Positions 1-11,146 of a DNA stretch of 64,000 nucleotides are shown here, piece by piece. The DNA is taken from assembly GCF_022179345.1 (NCBI RefSeq), contig NZ_BPQR01000030.1, positions 25,992 through 89,991 of the forward strand, read 5' to 3'. The translations under genes were made by a program, and so were the position numbers. Positions within the stretch are counted from its first letter, which is position 1, and each line of letters opens with the position of its first letter. The notes beneath the pieces are model-generated. The model was not told where the DNA came from, ran no database searches, and saw only the letters and a program-made list of their open reading frames with translations. Source of the stretch: Methylobacterium jeotgali. Its GTDB lineage: Bacteria; Pseudomonadota; Alphaproteobacteria; Rhizobiales; Beijerinckiaceae.

Positions 1-183
1 GACCAGCTCGCCGTCGAGCTGAAGCGCCTCGCCTCGGTGCAGGTCGCCGACATCACCCGCGCGGTGAAGGAGGGGCAGAAGGCCATCGCCCTCAACGAGG
101 TGCGCGATCTCGCCCAGCGTCTCGCCCGGCTCGCGGACGCCTTCGCGCCGCCGGCCGCGGAGCCCGGCCGCGACGCCGCCTGA
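1..183 (+). CDS. C-terminal end of an unknown protein (partial)
   Basis: An open frame enters from the left edge and gives 60 residues before a TGA at 181-183. The visible part is an amphipathic, Ala/Leu/Arg/Glu-rich helix ending in a Pro/Ala-rich tail (PPAAEPGRDAA). No family can be assigned from this fragment. It converges on the DUF488 gene with only 3 bases between the stop codons. Confidence 0.6.
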   Translation, partial: DQLAVELKRLASVQVADITRAVKEGQKAIALNEVRDLAQRLARLADAFAPPAAEPGRDAA

Positions 184-186
184 GGT

Positions 187-630
187 TCAGCCGAACAGGT
201 CGATCGTGGTGAAGCCCCGCGGCGCCAGCCGCTCGGCGAGGACGCGCCGGTGGCATCGCGCCGGATCGCGCTCGAAGCAGAGCAGGCAGGTCGGCGCCTG
301 CGCCGCGGTTACTGCCAGCGCGTCGAGGGCGAGGTCGCCATCGGCGGTATCGAGCACCTCCTCGCAGTAGATCCTGCGCATCAGCGCGGCGTCATCGGCG
401 CGGGCCGCCTCGCGCCCGGCCTTCGGCGTGCCGAGCGTCCGCAGATGCGTGTACCCGAGGCCGGCCTCGGCGAGGCCCGCCGCGAGCACGCCCTTCGAGA
501 AGCCGCGCTTGCGCGAGTTCGCGACCGCGCGGACGTCGGCCAGCACCAGGACGCCGGCCGCCTGAAGCGCGGCGACGAGCCGCTCCTGGTCGAGCCCCTC
601 GTAGCCGATGGTGAACAGTGTGTTGCCCAT
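187..630 (-). CDS. DUF488 family protein
   Basis: 147 residues, the usual size for a single DUF488 domain. The family signature is present: FTIGYEG at residues 6-12, an ADVR segment, SRKRGFSK around 39-46, HLRTLG, and a late CFERDPARCHRR block with two Cys and one His. Function of DUF488 is not established; the conserved Cys/His/Arg residues suggest an enzyme or nucleic-acid-related role. Monocistronic and divergent from the lysozyme-like gene, with a 193-base gap between start codons that should hold both promoters. Confidence 0.88.
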   Translation of the reverse strand: MGNTLFTIGYEGLDQERLVAALQAAGVLVLADVRAVANSRKRGFSKGVLAAGLAEAGLGYTHLRTLGTPKAGREAARADDAALMRRIYCEEVLDTADGDLALDALAVTAAQAPTCLLCFERDPARCHRRVLAERLAPRGFTTIDLFG

Positions 631-823
631 GGGTTCTCCGTCGAAAAGGCGTGTCCCTTCAGCGGGATGTTAGGAGGTGATGACGCGCCGCGCGAGGGCG
701 ATGTCGCTGGCCTGCAACAGCGATCGGAAATCCGCCGCAAAGCCGTCAAAGCTCTGTTAACCGCCTCGGGGGCATCGATGGGCCCAGGTAATGTGGCGTA
801 CGGGAAGAGCGGGCCTGGCATCG

Positions 824-1672
824 ATGTCGCAGACGCACGCACGGCACGCGCCGGCCCGGACGTTCGGCGCCCTCGCCCGCAAGCTCGCGGCGGCGGCTCT
901 GCTCGCCGGCCTCGCCGCCTGCGCCTCCAACAACGATTTCTACCCGACCAAGGGCGACGTGAAGCCCCATCCCGGCGTCGCCAAGGCCAAGCGGCACCCG
1001 ATCCACGGCATCGACATCTCGAAGTGGCAGGGCCCGATCGACTGGGCCTCCGTGCGCGGCGCCGGCACCCAGTTCGCCTTCATCAAGGCGACCGAGGGCG
1101 GCGACCACGTCGACGAGCGCTTCCGGGAGAACTGGGACGGGGCCGCCCGCGCCGGCGTGCCGCGGGGCGCCTACCACTTCGTGTTCTGGTGCCGCTCGGC
1201 CCGCGAGCAGGTGGAGTGGTTCAAGCGCAACGTGCCCGCCGACCCGAGCGCCCTGCCGCCGGTCCTCGACGTCGAGTGGAACGGCCACTCGCAGAAATGC
1301 CCGAAGCGCCTGCCCAAGGCCGAGGCGCTCGCCATGATGCGGGTGATGCTCGCCGAGATGGAGGCCTACACCGGCAAGCGGCCGATCATCTACACCGACA
1401 TCACCTTCCACAAGGACGTGCTGGAGGGCGAGCTGCCCGACTATCCGCACTGGCTGCGCTCCACCGCCGCTGAGCCGGAGCAGCGCTTCGCCAACCGCCA
1501 GTGGATGCTCTGGCAGTTCACCTCGACGGGGCGCGTGCCTGGCGTGCGCGGCGACGTCGACCGCAACGCCTTCTACGGCACGCAGGCCGAGTGGGCCTCG
1601 TTCCTCGCCACCGACTGCGATCCGCGCGTCCACGGCGTGCTGTCGCGGCAGGGGCTCTGCACCGGCAAGTAG
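824..1672 (+). CDS. Glycoside hydrolase family 25 lysozyme-like lipoprotein
   Basis: 282 residues. The N-terminus has a basic, hydrophobic signal ending in a lipobox (GLAAC, Cys near residue 34), so the protein is probably anchored to a membrane on the periplasmic side. The GH25 (muramidase) fold follows: GIDISKWQG with the first acidic active-site residue, IKATEGG, GAYHF, and LDVEWNG with the Asp/Glu pair; IIYTD and WQFTSTG fit the rest of the barrel. Likely cleaves peptidoglycan between MurNAc and GlcNAc. An upstream ATG at 791 would add 11 residues before the signal peptide; 824 gives the more natural signal. Confidence 0.88.
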   Translation: MSQTHARHAPARTFGALARKLAAAALLAGLAACASNNDFYPTKGDVKPHPGVAKAKRHPIHGIDISKWQGPIDWASVRGAGTQFAFIKATEGGDHVDERFRENWDGAARAGVPRGAYHFVFWCRSAREQVEWFKRNVPADPSALPPVLDVEWNGHSQKCPKRLPKAEALAMMRVMLAEMEAYTGKRPIIYTDITFHKDVLEGELPDYPHWLRSTAAEPEQRFANRQWMLWQFTSTGRVPGVRGDVDRNAFYGTQAEWASFLATDCDPRVHGVLSRQGLCTGK

Positions 1673-1745
1673 CCGCCGGGCGCAACCGCGGCGTGCATTC
1701 CGGTCGCCGGACGGCCCCGAATCCCCGGACGAGAATTTTTTCCCT

Positions 1746-1782
1746 GCGGAATCTTTTCTTTGATGTCTGATAATGAACAGAC
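1746..1782 (+). promoter_or_regulatory. Candidate promoter with a small dyad, upstream of the Crp/Fnr gene
   Basis: A GATAAT hexamer at 1769-1774 matches a -10 box in five of six positions and lies about 65 bases before the start codon. It is flanked by a short inverted repeat, GTCTG (1765-1769) and CAGAC (1778-1782), which could be an operator. No good -35 box is visible, so the promoter call is tentative. Confidence 0.35.
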
Positions 1783-1838
1783 CGCCGTCGCGGCCGTAGT
1801 CTAGGGAGACCGCGAACCAACGCAGAACACTCCCGCCG

Positions 1839-2636
1839 ATGTCCGTTTCCGTTTCGCAGATGGAGGGCAACCTCCTCCTGAAGTCTCTCCATGCCGACGA
1901 TCGGGCGCTCCTCGCCCCCCATCTCGACCTTCTGACGGTCCGGAAGGGCGACACCCTGTTCGAGACGGGCAGCGAGGTCGGGGCGATCCACTTCCCCTGC
2001 GATCAGGCCGTGGCAACCCTGCTCATCGCCATGCGCGACGGCCGCACGGCGGAAACGGCCACCATCGGGCGAGAAGGGGCGGTCGGGGGCGTCGTCAGCG
2101 ACGGCAGCCTCCCGGCCTCGACCCATGCGGTGATCCAGATCCCCGGCCCGGTCCTGCGTATGGAGGCGAGCCGGCTCCAGGAAGTGCTGCAGCAGGCGCC
2201 GGCCCTGCGCAACCTCTTCACCCGCTACTCGGACTGCCTGCTGGCGCAGGTGCTCCAGTCGGTCGCCTGCAACGCCCTGCACCCGATCGAGCAGCGCTGC
2301 CTCCGCTGGCTGCTGACGCTCCAGGACCGGATCGGCTCCGAGGCGCTGCCGGTGACGCACGAGCTTCTCGCCGCGATGCTCGGCGTGCAGCGCACCTATC
2401 TGACGCGCATCCTGCGCACCCTTCAGGAGAACGGCCTCGTCTCGGTGGGGCGGGGGCGCATCACCATCGTCGACCCGAGCGAGGCGGAGAACGCCGCCTG
2501 CGAGTGCCACGCCACGGTGAAGCGTCACTTCACCAGCGTGCTCGGGGCGGTCTACGGCGCGCAGGGGCGGATCGTGGGCGTCGAGCCGCCGCGCGATCCC
2601 GCCCGCGGCGGCGCCCGCGTCGCGCGCGGGCGCTGA
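1839..2636 (+). CDS. Crp/Fnr family transcriptional regulator
   Basis: 265 residues. Residues about 18-140 form a cyclic-nucleotide-binding-type beta barrel (LTVRKGDTLFETG at about 31-43, IGREGAVGG), followed by a long dimer helix and a C-terminal winged helix of the Crp type at about 160-220 (LLAAMLGVQRTYLTRILRTL as recognition segment). There is no N-terminal cysteine cluster of the FNR oxygen-sensor kind. A CEC pair near the C-terminus (ACECH) is present but of unknown meaning. Monocistronic; ligand and targets cannot be read from the sequence. Confidence 0.88.
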   Translation: MSVSVSQMEGNLLLKSLHADDRALLAPHLDLLTVRKGDTLFETGSEVGAIHFPCDQAVATLLIAMRDGRTAETATIGREGAVGGVVSDGSLPASTHAVIQIPGPVLRMEASRLQEVLQQAPALRNLFTRYSDCLLAQVLQSVACNALHPIEQRCLRWLLTLQDRIGSEALPVTHELLAAMLGVQRTYLTRILRTLQENGLVSVGRGRITIVDPSEAENAACECHATVKRHFTSVLGAVYGAQGRIVGVEPPRDPARGGARVARGR

Positions 2637-2637
2637 G

Positions 2638-2655
2638 GCCGGACGCGGGTCCGGC
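2638..2655. terminator. Hairpin between convergent genes
   Basis: Seven-base stem GCCGGAC/GTCCGGC with a GCGG loop, placed between the stop codons of the Crp/Fnr gene and the chemoreceptor. No T tract follows, so its use as a terminator is only suggested by its position. Confidence 0.4.
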
Positions 2656-2672
2656 GTTCCGAGGGGCCGCGC

Positions 2673-4712
2673 TCAGGCGGCCCGCACGGTTCCGAGGAAG
2701 CGGTCGAGCTCGTTGCGCAGGGCGCCGGCCTGCTGGGACAGCTCGCTCGCCGCCGAGAGGACCTGCTCGGAGCCGCTGCTCGTCGTTCCCGCCGCCTGTG
2801 CGACGCCGGCGATGTGGCTCGACACGGCGCGGGTGCCCTCCGAGGTGCGGGCGGTGGTCCGGGCGATCTCGCCGGTCGCGGCCCCCTGCTCCTCCACGGC
2901 CGCGGCGATGTCCCCGCCGATCCGGGCAAGACGCTGGATCACGCTGACGACGCCGCCGATGCCCGCGACCGAGGCCTCGGTGGAGGCGGTGATCTCGCCG
3001 ACCTTGGCGGAGATCTCCTCCGTCGCCCGCGCCGTCTGGCCGGCAAGCTCCTTCACCTCCGAGGCGACCACGGCGAAGCCGCGGCCCGCCTCCCCGGCGC
3101 GGGCCGCCTCGATGGTGGCGTTGAGGGCGAGCAGGTTGGTCTGGCCGGCGATCGTCGAGATCAGGCCGACGATCTCGCCGATGCTGGCGGCGGCGGTCGC
3201 GAGCCTCTGCACCTCGCCGGCCATGGCCTGCGCGTCGCGCTCGGCGGTCGCGGCGAGGTCCGCCGAGCTCGTCACCTGGGTGCCGATCTCCTGCACGGAG
3301 GCCGAAAGCTCCTCGGTCGCCGCGGCGACGGTGTCGGCGGAGAGCGCGGCCTCCTGCGAGGCACCGGCGACGCTCTCGCTGAGGCTGGCGACGTCCTCGG
3401 CGGCGCGGGACATCTCGCGGGCGGACGCCTCGAGTTCCGTCGCCGCCGCCGAGACGGCGCCGACGATGCCCCCGACGCGGCTCTCGAAGGCGTCCGCGAC
3501 GGCGTGCATCGCGGCGCGCTGGGAACTGGCGTTGGCCTCGGCCATCCGCTCCTGCTCCGCTCGGATGCGGCGGCGCTCGACGACACTGTCGCGGAAATCG
3601 ACCGCTGCGGCGGCGATGGCGCGGACCTCCTGCGGGCCGCCCTGGGGGATCGCGACCTCCGTCTCGCCCCGGCCGATGGCGGAGAGCGCCTGGGCCATGC
3701 GGGTGAGCGGCCGGGCGATGGCTCCGCCGAGGCCGACCGCGAGCGCGCCCGACAGGCCGAAGATGCCGAGGCCGAGCACCGACCACAGCATCAGGCTGCG
3801 GTCGGCGGCTCCGCGCAGGGTCGCGGCCTGCTCCACGAGCGCCGTGCCGAGCCGGTCCTCCACGCCCTTCAGGGCGTCGATCCGCTTGGTGGCGAGGCCG
3901 AACCAGGCCGGGCCGTCCCGAAAGGCGAGGGCCTCGCCGGGCTGGGTGCCGAGGGCGAGCGTGCGCAGCTTGGCGATCTCCTGGGCGGCGGGCACCGCTT
4001 CGGCGGCCTCCAGCGCGGTGACCTCGCCGGCCTCCGCCCGCAGCCGGAACCGGCCCTCGTGGATGCCCTGCGCCGCGACGAGGTTCGAGAAGCGCATCAG
4101 GCCGGGAAGCTCGAACCGGCCGGCGGCGAAGGCGGCGGAGCCGACGGCCCGCTCCTGTCCCGCGGCCTCCTTGAGGGCGAGAAGGGAGGAGTAGGCGGCG
4201 ACGCGGTTGGCGATCCCGACGTCGCGGGTGATGGTCGCCATCTCGCCGATGATTCCGAGCCCCTGCCCGATCAGGCCGGTGTAGAAGGCGATGACCTGGG
4301 GAGGCGTAACCGTGAGGGCGTCGACGGCCTGACGCTGGGCGGCGATGCCGGCGAGGGCCGCCTCGAAGGCGGTGCTGCGCTTGGCGAAGCCGTCGCCGTA
4401 GGCTCTCGCCTCCTCGCCGATGCCGGTCAGGCCCTTCAGCACGGCGTCGGTGCGGGCGCGCTGGGCGGAGAGCTCCTCGCGAAACTGCGTGCCTTTCGAG
4501 CCGAGGAACAGGCTCGAGGCGCCCCGCTCCCGTTGCGCCTCGTGGATGAAGGCGCTCAGCCGGGCCGCCAGCCCCGCGAGCTTCTCGACGCCAACGAGCT
4601 CCGTCCGCTGCGATGTCTTGTCGACGACGGCGATCCCCGAGACCGCTGCGAAGGCCAGGCAGGGCGCCAGAGCGACGGCCAGGATCCGGCCCTTGAGTGA
4701 ACGGAACAACAT
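2673..4712 (-). CDS. Methyl-accepting chemotaxis protein with NIT sensor domain
   Basis: About 679 residues. Layout: cytoplasmic start (MLFRSLKGR), first membrane helix at about 9-30, periplasmic nitrate/nitrite-sensing (NIT) type helical domain to about residue 300, second membrane helix ([20 protein letters not shown]), HAMP linker, then a long signalling coiled coil with the hairpin tip containing [20 protein letters not shown]. The protein would relay a ligand signal to CheA/CheW. No CheR/CheB pentapeptide is seen at the end (FLGTVRAA). A second ATG at 4742 would add 10 residues. No other che or flagellar gene is nearby. Confidence 0.92.
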   Translation of the reverse strand: MLFRSLKGRILAVALAPCLAFAAVSGIAVVDKTSQRTELVGVEKLAGLAARLSAFIHEAQRERGASSLFLGSKGTQFREELSAQRARTDAVLKGLTGIGEEARAYGDGFAKRSTAFEAALAGIAAQRQAVDALTVTPPQVIAFYTGLIGQGLGIIGEMATITRDVGIANRVAAYSSLLALKEAAGQERAVGSAAFAAGRFELPGLMRFSNLVAAQGIHEGRFRLRAEAGEVTALEAAEAVPAAQEIAKLRTLALGTQPGEALAFRDGPAWFGLATKRIDALKGVEDRLGTALVEQAATLRGAADRSLMLWSVLGLGIFGLSGALAVGLGGAIARPLTRMAQALSAIGRGETEVAIPQGGPQEVRAIAAAAVDFRDSVVERRRIRAEQERMAEANASSQRAAMHAVADAFESRVGGIVGAVSAAATELEASAREMSRAAEDVASLSESVAGASQEAALSADTVAAATEELSASVQEIGTQVTSSADLAATAERDAQAMAGEVQRLATAAASIGEIVGLISTIAGQTNLLALNATIEAARAGEAGRGFAVVASEVKELAGQTARATEEISAKVGEITASTEASVAGIGGVVSVIQRLARIGGDIAAAVEEQGAATGEIARTTARTSEGTRAVSSHIAGVAQAAGTTSSGSEQVLSAASELSQQAGALRNELDRFLGTVRAA

Positions 4713-4742
4713 CGGCAAATCGAGTCCTCGGACGACAATCAT

Positions 4743-5060
4743 GCCCCCGGGGCTGGTGTTGCGGATTGCGAGTTACAGTTCGGTTTACTCTGGGTTGAAC
4801 GTATTCATATACGATCAATAGAATACTATTTATGCATGTTCTGATGAGTTTTTGTGCAGGCAGGCGCGCTTTCGGGCGCGTCGATCGAGCGTCCTGGCGC
4901 CGCCGGCCCGCATTGGATTTCCGCGGCCCATCCTTACATCCTGCGTGAGGTCTCACGCAGTGCGCCGAACGGTCGCCGGACGTGTTGCCGCTGTACCATG
5001 TTTGTTCTAGCAGAGGTCCGGATCGCGCCACGGGTCGCGGGACGGCGGGGATGCGCGCGC
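4743..5060. other. Divergent intergenic region between chemoreceptor and uvrA, with AT-rich island
   Basis: The 65 bases from about 4795 to 4860 are much richer in A/T than the surrounding DNA and carry an inverted repeat GTATTC (4801-4806) / GAATAC (4821-4826). This is the natural place for the promoter of the chemoreceptor and perhaps one for uvrA. The SOS-type box at 5004-5018 is listed separately. No small gene with a good ribosome site was found here. Confidence 0.5.
5004..5018. promoter_or_regulatory. Candidate LexA (SOS) box upstream of uvrA
   Basis: The sequence GTTC-TAGCAGA-GGTC matches the alphaproteobacterial LexA box GTTC-N7-GTTC at seven of eight fixed positions. It lies 43 bases before the preferred uvrA start codon, where a repressor site would be expected. 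It also argues against the longer reading frame that would place this DNA inside the coding region. Confidence 0.6.
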
Positions 5061-8192
<3,132 letters not shown>

Positions 8193-8645
8193 GGCCTGAT
8201 TCGTAGGCACCGATGGGCGATTCCAGCGCCCGGCCGGCCCGGATGCGGTCGCCGGGACCGCGGCGGGCGCCTCGGAAAGCCGGGCGCGCCTGCGCGATGG
8301 TCGCCGTCGACTTGCGCAATCGTCCCATCCGCCGGCGGCGCCAAGGGACTGTCACACTTGAAAATTCGGTGGCGGGCAATGCTTCGTGCCCGTGCTCGGG
8401 TGCTGTGTTGCGCCGCCGCAAGAATGCGGCTTTTCAGCAACGGTGCTTCCGGAAGCGCCGTGAATGCAGGCAACCCGCTGTCATTAAACGGGCAGGTGTA
8501 GAATAGTTCTCGACGTTGAGACTTGAGGCCCGTTCGTAAAGGGGGCGCTCGGCGAAGGTTTGGAACGGCGGTCGAGAACGACCTCGGCAACCCATCGCAG
8601 GACGCACGGGGCGAACGGCTGAGATCCTTGGGAAGGAACGATAAC
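8193..8645. other. 453-base intergenic region between uvrA and the porin-like gene
   Basis: No convincing gene is present; one open frame on the plus strand (8213-8506) has an Arg-rich, low-information translation and no family features. The region holds a weak terminator at 8415-8434 and, near 8478-8504, a possible promoter for the porin-like gene (CTGTCA, 15 bases, TAGAAT). The remaining about 140-base leader before the porin start is unusually long and could fold, but no riboswitch family is recognisable. Confidence 0.5.
8415..8434 (+). terminator. Weak rho-independent terminator downstream of uvrA
   Basis: Six-base stem GCCGCA/TGCGGC around an AGAA loop, followed directly by TTTT. It lies about 220 bases beyond the uvrA stop codon and before the likely promoter of the next gene. 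Confidence 0.45.
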
Positions 8646-9605
8646 ATGATGAAGACCTGGCTCACCGCCGGCGCGGTGGCGCTCTCCGTCGGCATGTCCG
8701 CGACGGCCGCCTTTGCCCAGACCACCACCGTCCCCGGCGAGCAGGTCGGCCTTGCGGTCGGCGCGCCGCTGCCCGAGGGTGTGTACGCGATCAACACCTT
8801 CACCTACCGCAGCCCGGACGGCCCGAACGCGACCTCGGTCGACACGGCCGTGAACGTTCCGATCCTGCTGTGGTCGACCCCGTGGCAGATCCTCGGCGCG
8901 CGCGTCGAGCTCGCCATCGCCCCCCCGACCGTGTTCACCTTCAACCGCGCTGCCGGTGGCCGTGACACCTCGATCAACGTCGGCACCTTCGTCGGCGGCA
9001 TCTTCGCCTGGGATCTCGGCAGCAACGTCGGCATCAGCTACCTGGCCGGTGTCTACCTGAACGAGGCCAATGCTGGCCGCGGCGGCGGCCTGCCGATCCT
9101 GGCCTCCAACACCTACCGCCAGGGCGTCGCCATCAGCTACACCGGCGACGGCTGGAACCTGACCGCGAACCTGACCTACAACTTCTACGACGTTCCGGCC
9201 CGCTTCAGCGGCCGTAATGGCATCCCGGGCTTCTACGGCGCCCAGTTCCCGTCCGACGCCCTCAACCTCGACCTGACCGCGACGAAGAAGTTCGGCAAGT
9301 TCGAGATCGGCGCCATCGGTTACGGCACCACCAACCTGCCGAACGCCCGCGTCCCCGCTCTCAACGGCGGTGGCCGGTTCGCCCTCGGCGGCCTCATCGG
9401 CTACGACTTCGGGCCCTTCACGGTCCAGGCCTGGATCGCCCGCGACGTCGTGACCACCGCCCGCCAGACCGTTCTGGTCGCCGGTCTCCCGGTCGTCACC
9501 AACCGCGAGGCCTACTCGACCGAGGGCTGGTTCCGCGTCGTGGCCCCGCTCTACACCCCGGCCGCCGCCGCTCCGCCGCCGGCCCCGCTGGTCCGCAAGT
9601 ACTGA
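8646..9605 (+). CDS. Outer-membrane beta-barrel protein, phenol meta-pathway transporter-like (MetA_deg family)
   Basis: 319 residues. A clear signal peptide (GMSATAAFAQ cleavage near residue 24) is followed by alternating amphipathic strands with many aromatic residues and glycine turns (SYLAGVYL, YTGDGWNLTANLTYNFYDV, FEIGAIGYGTTN), as in outer-membrane channels. It fits the transporter family named after phenol-degradation plasmid proteins; the real substrate is unknown. Codon choice is strongly biased (AAC, ACC, GTC), suggesting high expression. An AGGA ribosome site precedes the double ATG at 8646. Followed by two strong hairpins. Confidence 0.75.
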   Translation: MMKTWLTAGAVALSVGMSATAAFAQTTTVPGEQVGLAVGAPLPEGVYAINTFTYRSPDGPNATSVDTAVNVPILLWSTPWQILGARVELAIAPPTVFTFNRAAGGRDTSINVGTFVGGIFAWDLGSNVGISYLAGVYLNEANAGRGGGLPILASNTYRQGVAISYTGDGWNLTANLTYNFYDVPARFSGRNGIPGFYGAQFPSDALNLDLTATKKFGKFEIGAIGYGTTNLPNARVPALNGGGRFALGGLIGYDFGPFTVQAWIARDVVTTARQTVLVAGLPVVTNREAYSTEGWFRVVAPLYTPAAAAPPPAPLVRKY

Positions 9606-9614
9606 GAACCAAGC

Positions 9615-9639
9615 TTCGGGCCGGCATCCCCGGCCCGAA
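9615..9639 (+). terminator. First of two tandem hairpins after the porin-like gene
   Basis: A perfect 10-base stem TTCGGGCCGG/CCGGCCCGAA with a CATCC loop begins 9 bases after the stop codon. No T tract, so it may act with the next hairpin or protect the mRNA 3' end. Confidence 0.6.
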
Positions 9640-9650
9640 TCGCTCCGTCG

Positions 9651-9683
9651 AGGCCGTCCATCGCAAGATGGGCGGCCTTTCGC
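9651..9683 (+). terminator. Rho-independent terminator after the porin-like gene
   Basis: A 12-base stem AGGCCGTCCATC/GATGGGCGGCCT (one G-U pair) closed by a stable GCAA tetraloop and followed by TTTCG. This is a strong intrinsic terminator in a high-GC genome. Confidence 0.75.
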
Positions 9684-9788
9684 GTTCCGGCCGCCCTTTC
9701 CTTCGCACGAGCCGAAACTTTCCTCCGGGCGCGCCCGTAACCGCCGCCAGCAGCGCGCGTCCCGCGGGCTCGCTTGAGAGGAAATGCC

Positions 9789-10355
9789 ATGCTCGGATCG
9801 TTCACCCGCCGCCTCGGCGCCCATGCCGCCATCGCCGCGCTCGGCCTGTCGCTCGCCGCAGCTCCCGCGCTGGCCAAGAACCCGATGGTCGGCGGCGCGC
9901 CGATGTATGCCAGCAAGACCATCGTCGAGAACGCGGTCAACTCGAAGGATCACACCACGCTCGTCGCCGCGGTGAAGGCCGCGGGCCTCGTCGAGACGCT
10001 GAGCGGCCCCGGCCCCTTCACGGTGTTCGCGCCCACCAACGCCGCCTTCGCCAAGCTCCCGCCGGGCACCGTCGAGACGCTCGTGCAGCCGCAGAACAAG
10101 GCGACGCTGACGAGCATCCTCACCTACCACGTCGTGCCCGGCACCCTGACCGCGCGCGACCTGATGGCCGCCGTGAAGGAGGGTGGCGGCCAGGCGACGA
10201 TCAAGACCGTGCAGGGCACGCCCCTCACCGTCACCAGCCGCGGCAAGAAGGTCTACGTGACCGACGCCAAGGGCAACACCGCGACCGTGACCATCGCCAA
10301 CGTGATGCAGTCGAACGGCGTCATCCACGTCATCAACGGCGTGCTCCAGCCCTGA
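9789..10355 (+). CDS. Exported fasciclin (FAS1) domain protein
   Basis: 188 residues with a signal peptide (AAAPALA, cleavage near residue 30) and one FAS1 domain at about 45-188: TIVENAVNSKDHTTLVAAVK, GPGPFTVFAPTNAAFAKLP, LTSILTYHVVPG, VIHVINGVLQP. FAS1 domains are adhesion modules of secreted or surface proteins. Start chosen for the GAGAGGAAA ribosome site; a TTG at 9774 is less likely. It converges on an ECF sigma/anti-sigma operon of the type that controls FAS1 proteins MPT70/MPT83 in mycobacteria, so it is a candidate target of that pair. Confidence 0.92.
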   Translation: MLGSFTRRLGAHAAIAALGLSLAAAPALAKNPMVGGAPMYASKTIVENAVNSKDHTTLVAAVKAAGLVETLSGPGPFTVFAPTNAAFAKLPPGTVETLVQPQNKATLTSILTYHVVPGTLTARDLMAAVKEGGGQATIKTVQGTPLTVTSRGKKVYVTDAKGNTATVTIANVMQSNGVIHVINGVLQP

Positions 10356-10379
10356 TCGGTCCGAACGGAACCGTCCATC

Positions 10380-10408
10380 GCCCCGGCGCCGTGTGCGCCG
10401 GGGCTTTC
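10380..10408 (+). terminator. Rho-independent terminator after the fasciclin gene
   Basis: Perfect 10-base stem GCCCCGGCGC/GCGCCGGGGC with a CGTGT loop followed by TTTC, 25 bases past the stop codon and before the convergent anti-sigma gene. Confidence 0.8.
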
Positions 10409-10429
10409 TCGTGAGCCGGGCGAGGCGCG

Positions 10430-11146
10430 CTACTCGCGGATCAGCTTGCCGGAGTAGATCACGGGCCCCGTCGGCAGGCCCGTCGGGGAGCCGCCCGGCG
10501 GCTCGACGGAAACGGCGAAGCTCCCTTCGCCGCCTCGGGCGGTGCCGACCGGCAGGCTCATCCGCTCGGCCTCCGACCCGATCACGCCCATGGGCTTCGG
10601 CCCACCCTCCGCGCCGACGAACCAGAGCTGAAGCGCCCGGCCCGCGGGCGCCGTCGCCGCCACGGGGCGCACCTGAACGCTGCCGGTCGCCGTGTCGAGG
10701 CTGACGATCAGCGCCGGTGCCTCGCCGGCCGGGGTCACGACGGCGACGTAGCGCGCGCCGCCGGTCTCGGGCCGGCGGGCGAGATCGAGCCCGAGGGTGA
10801 TCGCCAAGCAGGCCGCCGCGATCGCCGAAGCGAAGGCGGCGAGCCTCCAGGTCCGCACCTGCCGCGACAGGGCCGCGACGCGGTTGTCGTTGGCGGGCAT
10901 GGGGGCAGGCATAGGGGCTGGGACGGGGGATGCCGCGAGCGCCGCCGCGATCCTGTCCCAGACGCCGGACGGCGGGTCCGCCGCCGGGACCGCCTCCGCG
11001 AGCGGCGTCAGCCGCGCCTCCCAGGCGCGGACCTCGGCGCGGGCATGGGGATCGGCCGCGAGGCGCCGCACGAAGGACGCTCGCTCCTCGGGCGAAAGCG
11101 TGCCGAGCACGTACTCGGCGGCGGCGAGATCGTCGGGATCGCTCAT
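10430..11146 (-). CDS. RskA-type anti-sigma factor
   Basis: 238 residues. An N-terminal cytoplasmic sigma-binding part (AAAEYVLGTLSPEERASF, Ala-rich to about residue 90) leads to one membrane helix (AAFASAIAAACLAITLGL, about 105-122) and a periplasmic RskA domain (GRALQLWFVGAEGGPKPMGVI). It should hold the partner sigma factor inactive at the membrane until released, probably by regulated proteolysis. Its ATG overlaps the sigma factor stop codon (ATGA at 11143-11146), so the two are translationally coupled, with the sigma gene first. No zinc-binding HxxxCxxC motif is seen. Confidence 0.9.
   Translation of the reverse strand: MSDPDDLAAAEYVLGTLSPEERASFVRRLAADPHARAEVRAWEARLTPLAEAVPAADPPSGVWDRIAAALAASPVPAPMPAPMPANDNRVAALSRQVRTWRLAAFASAIAAACLAITLGLDLARRPETGGARYVAVVTPAGEAPALIVSLDTATGSVQVRPVAATAPAGRALQLWFVGAEGGPKPMGVIGSEAERMSLPVGTARGGEGSFAVSVEPPGGSPTGLPTGPVIYSGKLIRE

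Noticed and set aside
1758..1775. Possible FNR box (TTGAT-N4-) before the Crp/Fnr gene
   Set aside because: Only the left half-site matches TTGAT; the right half differs at three of five positions.
2530..5031. Long minus-strand open frame overlapping the chemoreceptor in another frame
   Set aside because: The chemoreceptor frame has all expected domains; the other frame gives Arg/Gly-rich low-complexity sequence.
4854..5060. Extended N-terminus of UvrA from earlier ATGs
   Set aside because: The extra 69 residues do not resemble UvrA, and the DNA holds an SOS-type box and AT-rich promoter-like sequence.
8213..8506. 97-residue plus-strand open frame after uvrA
   Set aside because: Arg-rich translation, no ribosome site of quality, no family features, and it runs through a probable terminator.
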